Source: Bacteroidales bacterium (GTDB lineage: Bacteria; Bacteroidota; Bacteroidia; Bacteroidales; UBA932). From it: DNA of 64,000 nucleotides. The notes beneath the pieces are model-generated. The model saw nothing but the letters and a program-made list of their open reading frames with translations. It did no database searches and was not told where the DNA came from. The stretch is from assembly GCA_017558775.1 (NCBI GenBank), contig JAFYTP010000002.1:62001-126000 (forward strand), read 5' to 3'. A program made the position numbers and the translations under genes. Below, piece after piece: positions 1-9,617 of this stretch. Every line of letters begins with the position of its first letter. Positions within the stretch are counted from its first letter, which is position 1.

Positions 1-816
1 GACGACGGTGTCGTCCTCGCCATAGCGGGAGTACGCATCCGACAATGTCTCAATCAGTTCCCCGCCGGAAATCCGTTCCACTTCCGGGAATCCCTTGACC
101 GTCAGCCCCAGTTCATCCAGAGGAATCTCCACATCCTCGTCGATCAGTTCCCGCAGATGCGTCGCGTTCACGAGGATGCCGGAATCCGCCTGCTGGCGGA
201 CCACCGTCCGGAGTTCGGAAAAGCGGACACCGCCCGCGCCGGACATATACTCCTCCGACAGAGCCGGCGATCGGTCCAGACCCACCGGCGGCAGCTGCGC
301 CGCGTCCCCGACAAGGATCATCCGGCAATCCGCCCCGCTCCGCAGGTACAGGATCAGGTCCTCCAGCAGATTCCCCGAGCCGAAAACGGCCGTAGACTGC
401 CGCTCCCCCGCCTCGATGCCGATAAGCGAGACCTCATCGACAATAAAGAGCGTATTCTTCGCTTTGTTCGGTGCCAGGGAGAACTGGCCGAAGCCGTCGC
501 TTCCCATGGACTTCTGTCGATAGATCTGTTTGTGCACGGTGGAGGCCGGCCTGCCAGCATATCCCGACAGAACCTTCGCACTTCGGCCCGTAGGCGCCAT
601 CAGCACACAGGGAGTCTTGAGCGCCGTGAAGGTTGCGACAACCGCCGCGAGAACCGTCGTCTTGCCGGTTCCGGCATAGCCGTTCACCACGAGGATATCG
701 CCGTCGTCCGACGTCAGGAAGGATGCGATGTCACGCAGGAGATTGTCCTGGCAGGAGGTCGGTTCGTAGGGAAACCGCGTCAGGAATTCGCGGTACAGGA
801 AGCCGGATCGGTCCAT
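1..816 (-). CDS. RecD-like ATP-dependent DNA helicase (3' end outside window)
   Basis: The visible 272 residues read MDRSGFLYREFL from an ATG at 816 and stay open to the window edge, so the C-terminal half is missing. A P-loop GYAGTGKT lies at residues 46-53, a Walker B VDEVS at 126-130 and a GDAAQLPPVG motif at 170-179. This is the usual motif order of superfamily 1 RecD/TraA-type helicases, and the family in Bacteroidota is about 450-500 residues, so roughly half is seen. The family unwinds DNA with ATP; a specific repair role is not shown by the sequence. The start lies 3 bases after the TrkH stop codon, so the gene is probably the third of an operon with the membrane protein and TrkH, an odd functional mix that suggests simple read-through. 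Confidence 0.9.
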   Translation of the reverse strand, partial: MDRSGFLYREFLTRFPYEPTSCQDNLLRDIASFLTSDDGDILVVNGYAGTGKTTVLAAVVATFTALKTPCVLMAPTGRSAKVLSGYAGRPASTVHKQIYRQKSMGSDGFGQFSLAPNKAKNTLFIVDEVSLIGIEAGERQSTAVFGSGNLLEDLILYLRSGADCRMILVGDAAQLPPVGLDRSPALSEEYMSGAGGVRFSELRTVVRQQADSGILVNATHLRELIDEDVEIPLDELGLTVKGFPEVERISGGELIETLSDAYSRYGEDDTVV

Positions 817-819
817 AGA

Positions 820-2268
820 CTAGCGCTGGCGGAAGATGGACGCAAAGACGGCAAAAACCGGATAAATCTCCACGCGCCCGAGGAACATATCGACGGTGAA
901 AACCAGTTTCAGCGCATTCGGCTCCGCATTATAATTGCCGAACGAGCCGATGGAACCCAGGGACGGGCCCACGTTCGACAGCGAGGCGATGGAACCCAGG
1001 ACCGCATGCTGATTCGGGTCGCCGATGATGACGCACAGGATGGACGAAATCCCGATCAGCAGGAAGAACAGGGCGATGTACAGGACCTGCGGATACATCT
1101 CTTCACTGCGCAGCATACGCCGGCCGAAACGGACTTCGACGACGGAGGACGGATACAGCGTCTTGACAATCTGCATCCGGATGGCCTTGAAGAGCACAAT
1201 CACTCGGTCGGCCTTGAGTCCGCACGTCGTGGAACCGGCGCAGCCGCACACGAGACCGCCGATGATCAGGATGAAGCACGGAAGCATCGGCCAATTGGAG
1301 TTGTCGCTGATGGCCAGGCCCGATGTGGAGGTATAACTCACGACATGGAAGGTGGCGTCCAGGAAGGCACGTCCCCAGGTATCAACGGTCCCCTGCATCT
1401 TGAGCGAAAACGCGGATAGGATGGAACCGCCAATCAGGCTGAGCAGGAAAAACCGAACAACCGGGTTGTTCAGCGGCCGGAGCGACCGACTCACGAAACT
1501 CATGAAAATCAGGCCGAAATGGAGCGAAGCGACCGTCATGAAGACGATGGTCAAAATCGAAATGAGCGGCGAATTGAAGTATCCGACGGACAGGTTGTGG
1601 GTGGAGAAACCTCCTGTCGCACTGACGCTGAAAGCATGATTGACGGCATCGAAAGGTGACATCCCCGCCGCCCAGTAACTGAAGAACGCCACCGCGAAGA
1701 GGCCGAGATACACCCGGGCGAAGATGGAAACCGTCTTGTTGGCGCGGGAGCGGTAATCATCCCGGGACAGGGAGGAAAGCTCCATATTCGTGAGCCGCAG
1801 ACGCACCGGCGACGAACTCGGGATAATCAGGAGCAGGAACACCACGACGCCCAAACCGCCGATGAAATGCGTCGAGGAACGCCAGAACAGCAGGCTCCGT
1901 GGCAGCGCTTCGACATCCTCCAGAATTGTGGCGCCGGTGGTCGTAAAGCCCGACACGCTCTCGAACCAGGCGTTGGCCAACGTGAACGGACCACCCCACA
2001 GGGCATACGGGAGCATCCCGAACAGGAAGGACAGAAGCCAGGACAGGAAGATGATCATATACCCGTCCTTCAGCGTGATGTTCTCCGTCTTCCGGACGAA
2101 GATGAAAGGGAAAATGCCTACGGTGAAGGTCAGGGCAAAACTGATCAGGAGCGGCGCGAGGGCGCTGTCGCCGCCGTCGATGAGCGAGATGCCCACCGCA
2201 AACAGCATGAACAGCGAGCTCACCAGGAGCGCCATTCCCGTGTTCCGCGATATGACTTTCAGGTTCAT
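820..2268 (-). CDS. trkH: TrkH-family potassium uptake protein
   Basis: 482 residues, normal for TrkH, with hydrophobic segments along the whole length. The four pore-loop signatures of the Trk/Ktr fold are visible: GFTTTGATIL near residue 110, SATGGFST in the middle, TSTSGLAI, and SNVGPSLGS near the C-terminus. The glycine in each loop forms the potassium filter in this family. The AGSTTCGLK stretch is also typical. It would form the membrane channel subunit for potassium uptake. The usual regulator TrkA is not next to it. Instead its ATG overlaps by 4 bases (ATGA) the stop of a HAMP-like membrane protein. The helicase start follows 3 bases after its stop. Confidence 0.95.
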   Translation of the reverse strand: MNLKVISRNTGMALLVSSLFMLFAVGISLIDGGDSALAPLLISFALTFTVGIFPFIFVRKTENITLKDGYMIIFLSWLLSFLFGMLPYALWGGPFTLANAWFESVSGFTTTGATILEDVEALPRSLLFWRSSTHFIGGLGVVVFLLLIIPSSSPVRLRLTNMELSSLSRDDYRSRANKTVSIFARVYLGLFAVAFFSYWAAGMSPFDAVNHAFSVSATGGFSTHNLSVGYFNSPLISILTIVFMTVASLHFGLIFMSFVSRSLRPLNNPVVRFFLLSLIGGSILSAFSLKMQGTVDTWGRAFLDATFHVVSYTSTSGLAISDNSNWPMLPCFILIIGGLVCGCAGSTTCGLKADRVIVLFKAIRMQIVKTLYPSSVVEVRFGRRMLRSEEMYPQVLYIALFFLLIGISSILCVIIGDPNQHAVLGSIASLSNVGPSLGSIGSFGNYNAEPNALKLVFTVDMFLGRVEIYPVFAVFASIFRQR

Positions 2269-3110
2269 TCGGATTCCTCCGTCCGAGGCTGGGTTTCCTT
2301 CATGAGCTTGATGCGACGGCGGTACTGCCGGTTCTCTTCCGTCAGCTCGGTGATGCCCGCGTTGAGCTCGGCGAGCTGGTCGTCCCCGTCAAAGGAGTAG
2401 TTGTAGCGACGGCCCATCGACCGGTATTCCTCCAGGCCCGAAAGCATCTTGTTCAGCGGATTCACGTAGAACGACGTGATGAAGAACATCAGCAGGAGTA
2501 CGAGGATCACGCCCACGCCGACCGCCACGATGCCCGGGATGATACTCCGATAGAAACCCCGGTCAAAGTCGCCGGAGTTCTCCTGGAGGTCGGTGTACAT
2601 CGCCTGGCTGAGGTTGTCGATGTCCCCGCTCAGCCGCCGGAAAGTCGGCTGCAGCCGCTCGAAATACCAGGTCCGGGAGTCGATGAAGTCCGACTGGATG
2701 ACCTGCTCCAGTTCGAGGGAGGTCAGCATATAGGCCGAATAGGAATACAGGACGGAGTCCGTGAGCGGGAGTACGTTCTCGACGGAGAAGATGGAGCGCA
2801 GGGAGTCGCAGTAGGAAACGAATCCCTGCTGGTCGAAGTCCGGAAGGGAGTTCACGGAATCGTCGCCGATGACCGTGAGGATCTGCAGGTTGTAGTCGTC
2901 CGTGACCGTCGCCAGCTTCTGGGCGACGTTGATGCTGTTGATATCCTCGGCGATCATGTCGGACACGTAGTTGGACATGCGCCTGTACTCCACGATGGAG
3001 ATGATGCCGGATACAATAAGGACGACCGCGATGGCGCTTAGCGAAAGCACCATCTTCGTCTTCAGGGACAGCCGGAACGAATTCCTCCAGTTTTTGAGCT
3101 TTCCGAACAT
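2265..3110 (-). CDS. Two-TM membrane protein with HAMP-like segment (sensor-like, no output domain)
   Basis: 281 residues from ATG 3110 (MFGKLKNW). A TTG six codons upstream at 3128 keeps the frame open, but the predicted promoter at 3133-3140 would place the transcript start almost on it, so ATG is preferred. TM1 lies near residues 20-40 and TM2 near 190-210, with about 150 mostly helical residues between, as in four-helix-bundle sensor domains. After TM2 comes a HAMP-like FYVNPLNKML followed by a coiled coil (ELNAGITELTEENRQYRRRIK). No kinase, cyclase or chemoreceptor signalling domain follows. It is translationally coupled to trkH by an ATGA overlap, so it may sense something relevant to ion or osmotic balance; that role is inference. 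Confidence 0.7.
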   Translation of the reverse strand: MFGKLKNWRNSFRLSLKTKMVLSLSAIAVVLIVSGIISIVEYRRMSNYVSDMIAEDINSINVAQKLATVTDDYNLQILTVIGDDSVNSLPDFDQQGFVSYCDSLRSIFSVENVLPLTDSVLYSYSAYMLTSLELEQVIQSDFIDSRTWYFERLQPTFRRLSGDIDNLSQAMYTDLQENSGDFDRGFYRSIIPGIVAVGVGVILVLLLMFFITSFYVNPLNKMLSGLEEYRSMGRRYNYSFDGDDQLAELNAGITELTEENRQYRRRIKLMKETQPRTEESE

Positions 3111-3132
3111 AAAGTACTCTTTTCTCAACTTA

Positions 3133-3140
3133 CAAATATA
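3133..3140 (-). promoter_or_regulatory. -7 box for the HAMP-like protein/trkH/helicase operon
   Basis: TATATTTG on the minus strand fits the Bacteroidota -7 consensus TAnnTTTG. It lies 22 bases upstream of ATG 3110. No convincing -33 TTTG at about 20 bases spacing was found. Confidence 0.5.
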
Positions 3141-3212
3141 GCGTTTTTTCCCAAATATTCCCGCACGCGCGTTCTTTATACAAACTTTCTTAAAGTTTTT
3201 TTATAAATTGAT

Positions 3213-3241
3213 TTTGATTTATAAAAATAATGCTATTTTTG
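3213..3241 (+). promoter_or_regulatory. Promoter for ROK regulator and aminotransferase
   Basis: TTTG at 3213-3216 and TATTTTTG at 3234-3241, spaced 17 bases, fit the Bacteroidota -33/-7 pattern. The ATG at 3262 lies 20 bases after the -7 box. The surrounding 3160-3260 stretch is AT-rich compared with the coding sequence and separates two divergent units. Confidence 0.6.
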
Positions 3242-3261
3242 CACCATAAAGTATAAAGAAG

Positions 3262-4464
3262 ATGAGAACGACATTTTTGGACAAAAAGGACAACAAGAAT
3301 TCCATCTTGAAGAAGACCATCCTCCGCCTTTGCATCGAGAGTGGTGAATACAGCATAGCAGCTCTGAGTGAGCAGATTAATACCAGTGTTCCGACGGTCA
3401 CCAAACTGATCGGCGAACTCATGGACGAGGGCTTCATGATCGAACTGGGCAAATCCGGAACCTCCGGCGGCCGCAGGCCGAGCATCTACGGCCTGAACCC
3501 CGAGGCGGGCTATTTCATCGGCCTGGACATCCGGCATTCCCACGCCAGCATCGCCGTGACCGATTTCAAGGGCGGCCTGGTGTGCTTCGAGGACAATATC
3601 CCCTTCATCCTGGAGATCGACGAAGCCTGCCTGCACACCATCTCCCGGAACATCCGCGAGTTCTTCGTCGAGCATGACCTCGAGTGGAACCGGGTGCTCG
3701 GCATGGGCATCAGCGTCGCGGGCCGCGTGAACCCGAAGACGGGCTACAGCAACCTGTACTCCTTCGACCCGGACCGTCCCATCAACAAGATCCTCTCCGA
3801 GGACCTGGACATCCCCGTGGTCATCGAGAACGACTCCCGGGCGATGACCTACGGCGAGTTCCTCTCCGGCGTGGTCAAGAAAGAGCAGAACGTCCTCTTC
3901 GTGAACGTGAGCTGGGGCCTTGGCATGGGCATGATCCTGGACGGCCATCTCTATTACGGCACGTCCGGATATTCCGGTGAATTCGGTCACTTCCCGCTGC
4001 TGAACAACGACCAGATCTGCCGCTGCGGCAAGGTCGGCTGCCTCGAGACCGGCGCTTCGGGCTCCGCCCTCGTGCGCATGATCACCGAGCAGCTCCAGGC
4101 CGGGCGCGCCTCTTCCCTCTCCCGCCATTTCCGGGACCAGGGCAAGGTGAACCTGAACGATATTTTCCAGGCCATCCAGGAGGAGGACATCCTCACGATC
4201 GAGACCATCGAGAAGATCGGCAGCAACCTCGGACGCGGCCTCGCGGGCCTGATCAACGTCTTCAACCCGCAGCTGGTCGTCCTCGGCGGCAAGATGGCGA
4301 TGGCGGGAGACTACCTCCTGCTGCCGGTGCGCAGCGCCGTGAAGCGCCACGCGCAGACGATCGCCAACCAGGACACCGCCATCAAATTCAGCAAACTCCG
4401 CAATCAGGCCGCGCCGATCGGAGACTGCATGCTTTCCCGCAGCCACCTGCTGGGTATCATCTAA
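3262..4464 (+). CDS. ROK-family transcriptional regulator/sugar kinase-like protein
   Basis: 400 residues. Residues 12-70 form a winged helix (IAALSEQINTSVPTVTKLIG), the N-terminal DNA-binding half typical of NagC/Mlc-type ROK repressors. The ROK ATPase-like fold follows from about residue 85. The ROK zinc motif is intact near residues 240-262: GHFPLL, then CRCGKVGCLE. An ENDSRA segment sits where ROK sugar kinases carry the catalytic region. The protein probably binds a sugar or sugar phosphate and controls nearby or distant genes; the ligand is unknown. The aminotransferase starts 18 bases downstream on the same strand, so the two are likely co-transcribed. Confidence 0.9.
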   Translation: MRTTFLDKKDNKNSILKKTILRLCIESGEYSIAALSEQINTSVPTVTKLIGELMDEGFMIELGKSGTSGGRRPSIYGLNPEAGYFIGLDIRHSHASIAVTDFKGGLVCFEDNIPFILEIDEACLHTISRNIREFFVEHDLEWNRVLGMGISVAGRVNPKTGYSNLYSFDPDRPINKILSEDLDIPVVIENDSRAMTYGEFLSGVVKKEQNVLFVNVSWGLGMGMILDGHLYYGTSGYSGEFGHFPLLNNDQICRCGKVGCLETGASGSALVRMITEQLQAGRASSLSRHFRDQGKVNLNDIFQAIQEEDILTIETIEKIGSNLGRGLAGLINVFNPQLVVLGGKMAMAGDYLLLPVRSAVKRHAQTIANQDTAIKFSKLRNQAAPIGDCMLSRSHLLGII

Positions 4465-4482
4465 CAGACAATAAAACGAACT

Positions 4483-5676
4483 ATGCCCAAAATATCAACA
4501 CGTGGGGATACTGTGCCCGCGTCCCCCATCCGCAAACTGGTACCCTATGCTGACGCCGCCAAGAAGGACGGCGTCAAAGTCTATCATCTGAACATCGGCC
4601 AGCCGGACCTGCCCACTCCCCAAAAGGCCCTGGATGCGCTGAAACACATTGACCGCACAACGCTTGAATATAGCCCCAGCGACGGCTATTTGGCTTTGCG
4701 TGAGAAACTTGTCGGCTACTATGGCCGTTTCGGAATCAAGATTACGCCCGACGATGTCCTCGTCACCACCGGCGGCTCCGAAGCCCTGCTGATGACCTTC
4801 ATGGCCTGCATGGACCCGGGTGACGAAATCATCATGGTCGAGCCCGGCTACGCGAACTACCTGTCCTTTGCCGCCCAGGCCGGCCTTAACGTGCTTACCG
4901 TCACCTCCAGCATCGAGGACGACTTCGCCCTTCCGGATGTCGAGGCGTTCGAGGAAGTCATCACCCCCAGGACGAAGGCAATCCTCCTCTGCAACCCGAA
5001 CAACCCGACGGGCTATCTCTATACGAAGGAGGAACTGTACCGGATCCGCGAAATCGTCCTGAAACACGACCTGTACCTGTTCTCCGACGAGGTCTACCGG
5101 GAATTCTGCTATTCCGACGAGCCCTATATCTCCGCCATGGACCTGAAAGGCATCGAACAGAATGTGATCGTGGTCGATTCCATGTCCAAGCGGTACTCCG
5201 AATGCGGCATCCGCATCGGCAACATCGTCACCCGGAACAAGGATGTGCGTGAATCCGTGATGAAATTCGCCCAGGCCCGTCTGAGCCCGCCCCTGCTGGG
5301 CCAGATCGTCGCCGAGGCTTCCATCGAGGGAACGGAGGAATACGCGAAGCAGTGCTACGAAGAGTATCTCGCGCGCCGCAACTTCATCATCGCGGGCCTC
5401 AACGCCATCCCGGGCGTCTACACGCCGATGCCGCAAGGCGCTTTCTACACGACCGCCTCACTTCCCGTCGACGACGCGGAAGATTTCTGTCAATGGCTTC
5501 TGACGGATTTCCGTTACCGGAACGAGACCGTGATGCTGGCGCCTGCCGCCGGATTCTACAATACCCCGGGACTCGGCAAGAACCAGGTCCGCGTGGCCTA
5601 TGTGCTAAAAATAGAGGACCTTGCAAAGGCCCTCGTAATTCTGGAAAAAGCGCTGGAGGCTTACAACCGCCGATAG
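4483..5676 (+). CDS. PLP-dependent aminotransferase, class I/II
   Basis: 397 residues, the normal size for fold-type I aspartate/aromatic aminotransferases. The NPNNPTG motif near residue 171 binds the cofactor ring region. SMSKRYSECGIRIG carries the PLP Schiff-base lysine at about residue 236. A conserved arginine near the C-terminus (NQVRVAYV) would bind the substrate carboxylate. It transfers an amino group between an amino acid and a 2-oxo acid in the cytoplasm; the preferred substrate cannot be read from sequence. It lies 18 bases after the ROK gene and ends 12 bases before the convergent DUF4954 gene. Confidence 0.92.
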   Translation: MPKISTRGDTVPASPIRKLVPYADAAKKDGVKVYHLNIGQPDLPTPQKALDALKHIDRTTLEYSPSDGYLALREKLVGYYGRFGIKITPDDVLVTTGGSEALLMTFMACMDPGDEIIMVEPGYANYLSFAAQAGLNVLTVTSSIEDDFALPDVEAFEEVITPRTKAILLCNPNNPTGYLYTKEELYRIREIVLKHDLYLFSDEVYREFCYSDEPYISAMDLKGIEQNVIVVDSMSKRYSECGIRIGNIVTRNKDVRESVMKFAQARLSPPLLGQIVAEASIEGTEEYAKQCYEEYLARRNFIIAGLNAIPGVYTPMPQGAFYTTASLPVDDAEDFCQWLLTDFRYRNETVMLAPAAGFYNTPGLGKNQVRVAYVLKIEDLAKALVILEKALEAYNRR

Positions 5677-5688
5677 CAGACAGTTTTA

Positions 5689-7668
5689 TTACCGCTTCAG
5701 CCGCGCCAGGAGTTCATTTCCCAGCGCGGTTTTATTTTCGATGTGCTGCAGCACGGCGTTCACGAAGGAATTCGACTCGAAGACGCCGCGGACCTGCTCG
5801 AAGTCCTGCTCCTTTTCCTGGCGGGAACCATCGGCGCCGAAGCCCGTCATCGAGGCCAGGTTGAACTCCTTCTTCGCATCCTCGTAGAGCATCTTGTCCA
5901 GGCCGACAACAGCGGTCTTCCACTGCTCGACGATATCCGCAACCTGCTCAGCGGTAATGCTTTCCAGCGGGTAGTTGAAGAACTCGGCATACTTGTCGTA
6001 AGCCCAGTCCCACTCCAGCCGGTAGTAGTCCTTGTGCATCTGCTTGAAGGCGGCATCGACCGTCGCCAGATCCTTTACTTCGCCGGACTCAACCTGATCC
6101 AACAGGGCGAAAACCAGACCCTTCGGGGCGATGAGGCCGCTGAGGTCCGTCCATTTGCCCTTGCCGCCGGATAAATCCGGCTGCAGCGCCCGGCGGATCT
6201 CCTCGTCGGAAGCTCCGGCGGGCAGGTTCTCCAACTTCTTGATGATGGAGTTGCCCAGGAACTTCGTGATGGCGATGCGGTAAAACTCGATACCGTTCCG
6301 CAGAGAGCTGTTCCTGATCTTGGCGCTATGGTAGGAATACTCGTCCGAGAGCTCGCCGGAAGAATACTGCAGGTTCTGCAGGAGACGGATGCCCTTGAGC
6401 ATCTTCTGGACCGTGTACGGGCTCAGGAGATTGTAGTTGATGCTGTCCAGCAGGTTCGGGTCCTTGCGCGCGTCACGCTTGGGCCACTTCTGGGCGTCGC
6501 GGATGGTACCGACACTGCGAAGATTGACACCCGGAACAAGATAGGTAGTATTCTGTTTTTCAATCAGATAGGAGAACGGAAGCCAGGTCGTGTCCGAGTG
6601 GTTCACATGCCTGCCCATCACCAGCGAGAAAGCGCCCACGCGGGAAGGCCAGAGGATGTAGGAATCCGACGAAGTCTTCGCGCCGCGCTCCAGGATGCCC
6701 TGGTGGATCGGCCCCAGCTTGTACATATGGTTCGACTGATTAGAGCCGCTGCCCGCGTTCATGAACGAGAAATTACCCGCGATGAGGAGGGTGGATTTGT
6801 GGTGCGTCACCGTGAACGGACCGGCAAAAATGGCGCAGGCCTCGCCGTTCTCCCCGTGACAGTTGGAGAAGAACAGGGAATCCGAGGCGCTGTAGCTGTG
6901 TCCGAAATGGCAGGCCTGTCCCACGAAGCAGCGCGTCATCGACGTGTTGTCCGTGATGTGCGAGCCGCTGCACACGATGAAATCGTCCATGATCACGCCG
7001 TGGCTGATCGTCACCGGCGCCGCCTCGTTGCTGTTCACGCTGCCGTTCCGCAGCCGATTCACGCCACTGATGACCGCGTAATCCCCGATCCGAACGTCGC
7101 ACAGATAACGCGTGTTCCGGATGAAAACGTGACTGCCGATGGTGCCGGTGGCCGACTCCTGAGTCTTCGCGTAAGCATCGACCATCTTGTACAGGGCCTG
7201 GATCACTTCCGGACGGTGCCGGTACATCGCCATCACATACGCGATCTGCGCGCTGAGGTTGTCATAGATCTTCACCTCGCGGCCGCCCGTCTCGTTCAGG
7301 ACCGACACCTCCACGCCGTTGCCGAACGTGGTAGGGCCCTCCGTCACGACCAGGTCCACATTCTCCAGCAGGGAGTCGTGGCCGATGGTATAGTTCGCGA
7401 TATAGTTGGAGATATTCTCAATGAGGCAATTGTCCCCCACCGTCACATTGTGCAGCGTGGCGCCGAACATGCCCGAATGCTTCTTCAGGCCGCCGGGCAG
7501 TTCGAACACCCGTTCGAACCGGCCGAAGCGGACCGTTCCGGAGAAACGGACACGTTTCACATACTCCAGCGAAGGATTTTCCACATACACGGTCCCCCAG
7601 TCCTCCGCTTCGCATCCCGCGGCGCAGAGCTGGGCGATCTCCTTGTCAGTCAGTTTTCTAAATGCCAT
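5689..7668 (-). CDS. DUF4954 family protein (left-handed beta-helix)
   Basis: 659 residues, matching the DUF4954 family known mainly from Bacteroidota and spirochaetes. Residues 70-330 contain many short hexapeptide-like turns (VTVGDNCLIEN, YTIGHDSLLENV, VRIGDYAVISG), which suggest a left-handed parallel beta-helix as in acyl- and nucleotidyl-transferases. The C-terminal 200 residues are mostly helical. No catalytic activity is established for the family. Its start codon overlaps the stop of the upstream ABC exporter subunit by one base (TAATG), so it is translated with the exporter pair, but a common function is only inference. Confidence 0.85.
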   Translation of the reverse strand: MAFRKLTDKEIAQLCAAGCEAEDWGTVYVENPSLEYVKRVRFSGTVRFGRFERVFELPGGLKKHSGMFGATLHNVTVGDNCLIENISNYIANYTIGHDSLLENVDLVVTEGPTTFGNGVEVSVLNETGGREVKIYDNLSAQIAYVMAMYRHRPEVIQALYKMVDAYAKTQESATGTIGSHVFIRNTRYLCDVRIGDYAVISGVNRLRNGSVNSNEAAPVTISHGVIMDDFIVCSGSHITDNTSMTRCFVGQACHFGHSYSASDSLFFSNCHGENGEACAIFAGPFTVTHHKSTLLIAGNFSFMNAGSGSNQSNHMYKLGPIHQGILERGAKTSSDSYILWPSRVGAFSLVMGRHVNHSDTTWLPFSYLIEKQNTTYLVPGVNLRSVGTIRDAQKWPKRDARKDPNLLDSINYNLLSPYTVQKMLKGIRLLQNLQYSSGELSDEYSYHSAKIRNSSLRNGIEFYRIAITKFLGNSIIKKLENLPAGASDEEIRRALQPDLSGGKGKWTDLSGLIAPKGLVFALLDQVESGEVKDLATVDAAFKQMHKDYYRLEWDWAYDKYAEFFNYPLESITAEQVADIVEQWKTAVVGLDKMLYEDAKKEFNLASMTGFGADGSRQEKEQDFEQVRGVFESNSFVNAVLQHIENKTALGNELLARLKR

Positions 7669-9614
7669 TAGTTAATCTGGTTTCCGGTGTACAACTCATA
7701 GTATTTGCCCTTCTGCTCCAGGAGCTCGAAGTGCTTGCCGCGCTCGATGATGCGGCCGTGGTCCATCACCGCGATGTAATCCGCGTTCTGGACCGTGGAC
7801 AGGCGGTGGGCGATCACGAAGGTCGTGCGCCCCTTCATCAGGGAGTCCATCCCCTGCTGGATCAATCGTTCCGTGCGAGTATCGATGGAGGACGTCGCTT
7901 CGTCCAGGATCAGCACGGGCGGGTCCGCGACGGCGGCGCGGGCGATGGCCAGCAGCTGGCGCTCACCCTGCGACAGGTTGCCGCCATCGGCGTCCAGCAC
8001 GGTATCGTAGCCGAACGGCAGACGACGGATGAAAGCATCGGCATGGACCAGGCGGGCGGCGGCTTTGCATTCCTCGTCCGTAGCGTCCAACCGGCCGTAA
8101 CGGATATTATCAAGCACGGAACCGCTGAAGAGTTTCGTCTCCTGCAGGACAATGCCGAGGGAACGGCGCAAATCGGCCTTCTTAATCCCCGCGACGCTGA
8201 ATCCGTCATAAGTGATAGAACCGTCCTGGATCTCGTAGAAGCGGTTGATCAGGTTCGTGATTGTCGTCTTTCCCGCTCCTGTTCCGCCCACGAAGGCGAT
8301 CTTCTGGCCGGGATAAGCCGTCAATGTAATATCGTATAGTACCTGTTTCTCAGGAACATAGCTGAAATCCACATCCGTCAGGGTCACCAGTCCCTCCAAC
8401 TTCTTGAGCGTACCGTTCTCCTCCTTCCAGGCCCACTGTTCCTTCCCCTGCTTCTCCAGCGTGACCGTACCCTCGTCCAACTCGGGCGTCTCGTCCAACA
8501 GGGCGTAGACGCGGTCGGTACCGGCGGCGGCCATCACGATGCTGTTGATTTCATTCGAAATCTGCGTCACAGGGCGCGTAAAGTTCCGCTGAAGGGTCAG
8601 GAACGACACAAGGGTACCGAGGGTGAGGGCGGCGCCATCAAGGCCGTTCAGGAACCAGGGAGAAACAGAGCCGGCAAAGCCCGCCAGCGTCGACACCCCG
8701 GCCGTCTTAGTGTAACCCAGCGCGATGACGGAGCCGATGATGGCGAGCAAAACGTACATGAAGTTGCCGATGTTCGAGTTGATCGGCATGATGATGTTGC
8801 CGATCTTGTTCGCGTTGAACACGCTCGAACGCAGTTCCTCGTTCAAGCTCGCAAACTGCTCCAGAGCCTTCTCCTCGTGGCAATAGACTTTCACGACCTT
8901 CTGGCCGGAGACCATCTCCTCGATGAAGCCGTTCACCCGGCCCAGGTTCCGCTGCCGCTCCACGAAATACTTGCGGGACAGCTTGCCGAGACTCGTCGTC
9001 ACCTTGTACATCAGGAACGCCATCAAGACCGAGACAACTGTCAGCGGAATGCTCAGCACAAGCATGCTCACGAAGGTGGCAAGGATGGTCACGAGTGACT
9101 TGAACAGGTTCGGGACGCTGCTTCCCACGACCTGCCGGAGCGTATCGACATCATTGGTATACACGGACATGATATCGCCGTGGGAATGGTTGTCGAAGTA
9201 CTTGAGCGGCAACGTCTCCATGTGGGAGAACAGGTCCTTGCGGATGCGGAGCATCGTCCCCTGCCCCACATGGATCATGATGAGGCTCTGCGCATAGCCG
9301 GCGATGATACCGACGAGGATGATAGCACCCAGTTTCGCAAGAGCGACGGCCAATGGTGCATAGTCCGGTGCCGCGGCGGCAGTCATCGGCAGGATGTAAT
9401 CGTCGATGAGGCTGCGGGTGAAGAGGGACGAGGCCAGCGAGGTGATGGACGATACGATGATGCAGAGCGTGACCACCACGAAATTGACCTTGTAGTGCTT
9501 GAAGATATACTTGAACAGCCGGAAGACCGTCGAGTCCTTCTTGAGGTCCTTGAGGGAGGCGCCAGCCCGCGGGCCGCGGTCCTGTCCAGGTTGATGATTG
9601 AATCCGGGAGGCAT
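7668..9614 (-). CDS. ABC exporter subunit, consensus ATPase (membrane plus NBD)
   Basis: 648 residues. Six hydrophobic segments lie in residues 30-350 (ABC type IV exporter fold), followed by a nucleotide-binding domain. Walker A GGTGAGKTT, signature LSQGERQLL and Walker B with catalytic glutamate ILDEATSSID are all intact. About 30 extra N-terminal residues (MPPGFNHQPGQDRG) precede the first TM. It starts 3 bases after the stop of the partner half-transporter at 9618, so the two should form a heterodimer. In such pairs one subunit has a normal catalytic site and the other a degenerate one; this is the normal one. Substrate unknown: lipid, drug or peptide are all possible. Confidence 0.93.
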   Translation of the reverse strand: MPPGFNHQPGQDRGPRAGASLKDLKKDSTVFRLFKYIFKHYKVNFVVVTLCIIVSSITSLASSLFTRSLIDDYILPMTAAAAPDYAPLAVALAKLGAIILVGIIAGYAQSLIMIHVGQGTMLRIRKDLFSHMETLPLKYFDNHSHGDIMSVYTNDVDTLRQVVGSSVPNLFKSLVTILATFVSMLVLSIPLTVVSVLMAFLMYKVTTSLGKLSRKYFVERQRNLGRVNGFIEEMVSGQKVVKVYCHEEKALEQFASLNEELRSSVFNANKIGNIIMPINSNIGNFMYVLLAIIGSVIALGYTKTAGVSTLAGFAGSVSPWFLNGLDGAALTLGTLVSFLTLQRNFTRPVTQISNEINSIVMAAAGTDRVYALLDETPELDEGTVTLEKQGKEQWAWKEENGTLKKLEGLVTLTDVDFSYVPEKQVLYDITLTAYPGQKIAFVGGTGAGKTTITNLINRFYEIQDGSITYDGFSVAGIKKADLRRSLGIVLQETKLFSGSVLDNIRYGRLDATDEECKAAARLVHADAFIRRLPFGYDTVLDADGGNLSQGERQLLAIARAAVADPPVLILDEATSSIDTRTERLIQQGMDSLMKGRTTFVIAHRLSTVQNADYIAVMDHGRIIERGKHFELLEQKGKYYELYTGNQIN

Positions 9615-9617
9615 AGG

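Noticed and set aside
3190..4446. Open frame of 418 codons on the minus strand opposite the ROK gene
   Set aside because: The ROK zinc motif and HTH are on the plus strand, and the promoter fits plus-strand transcription.
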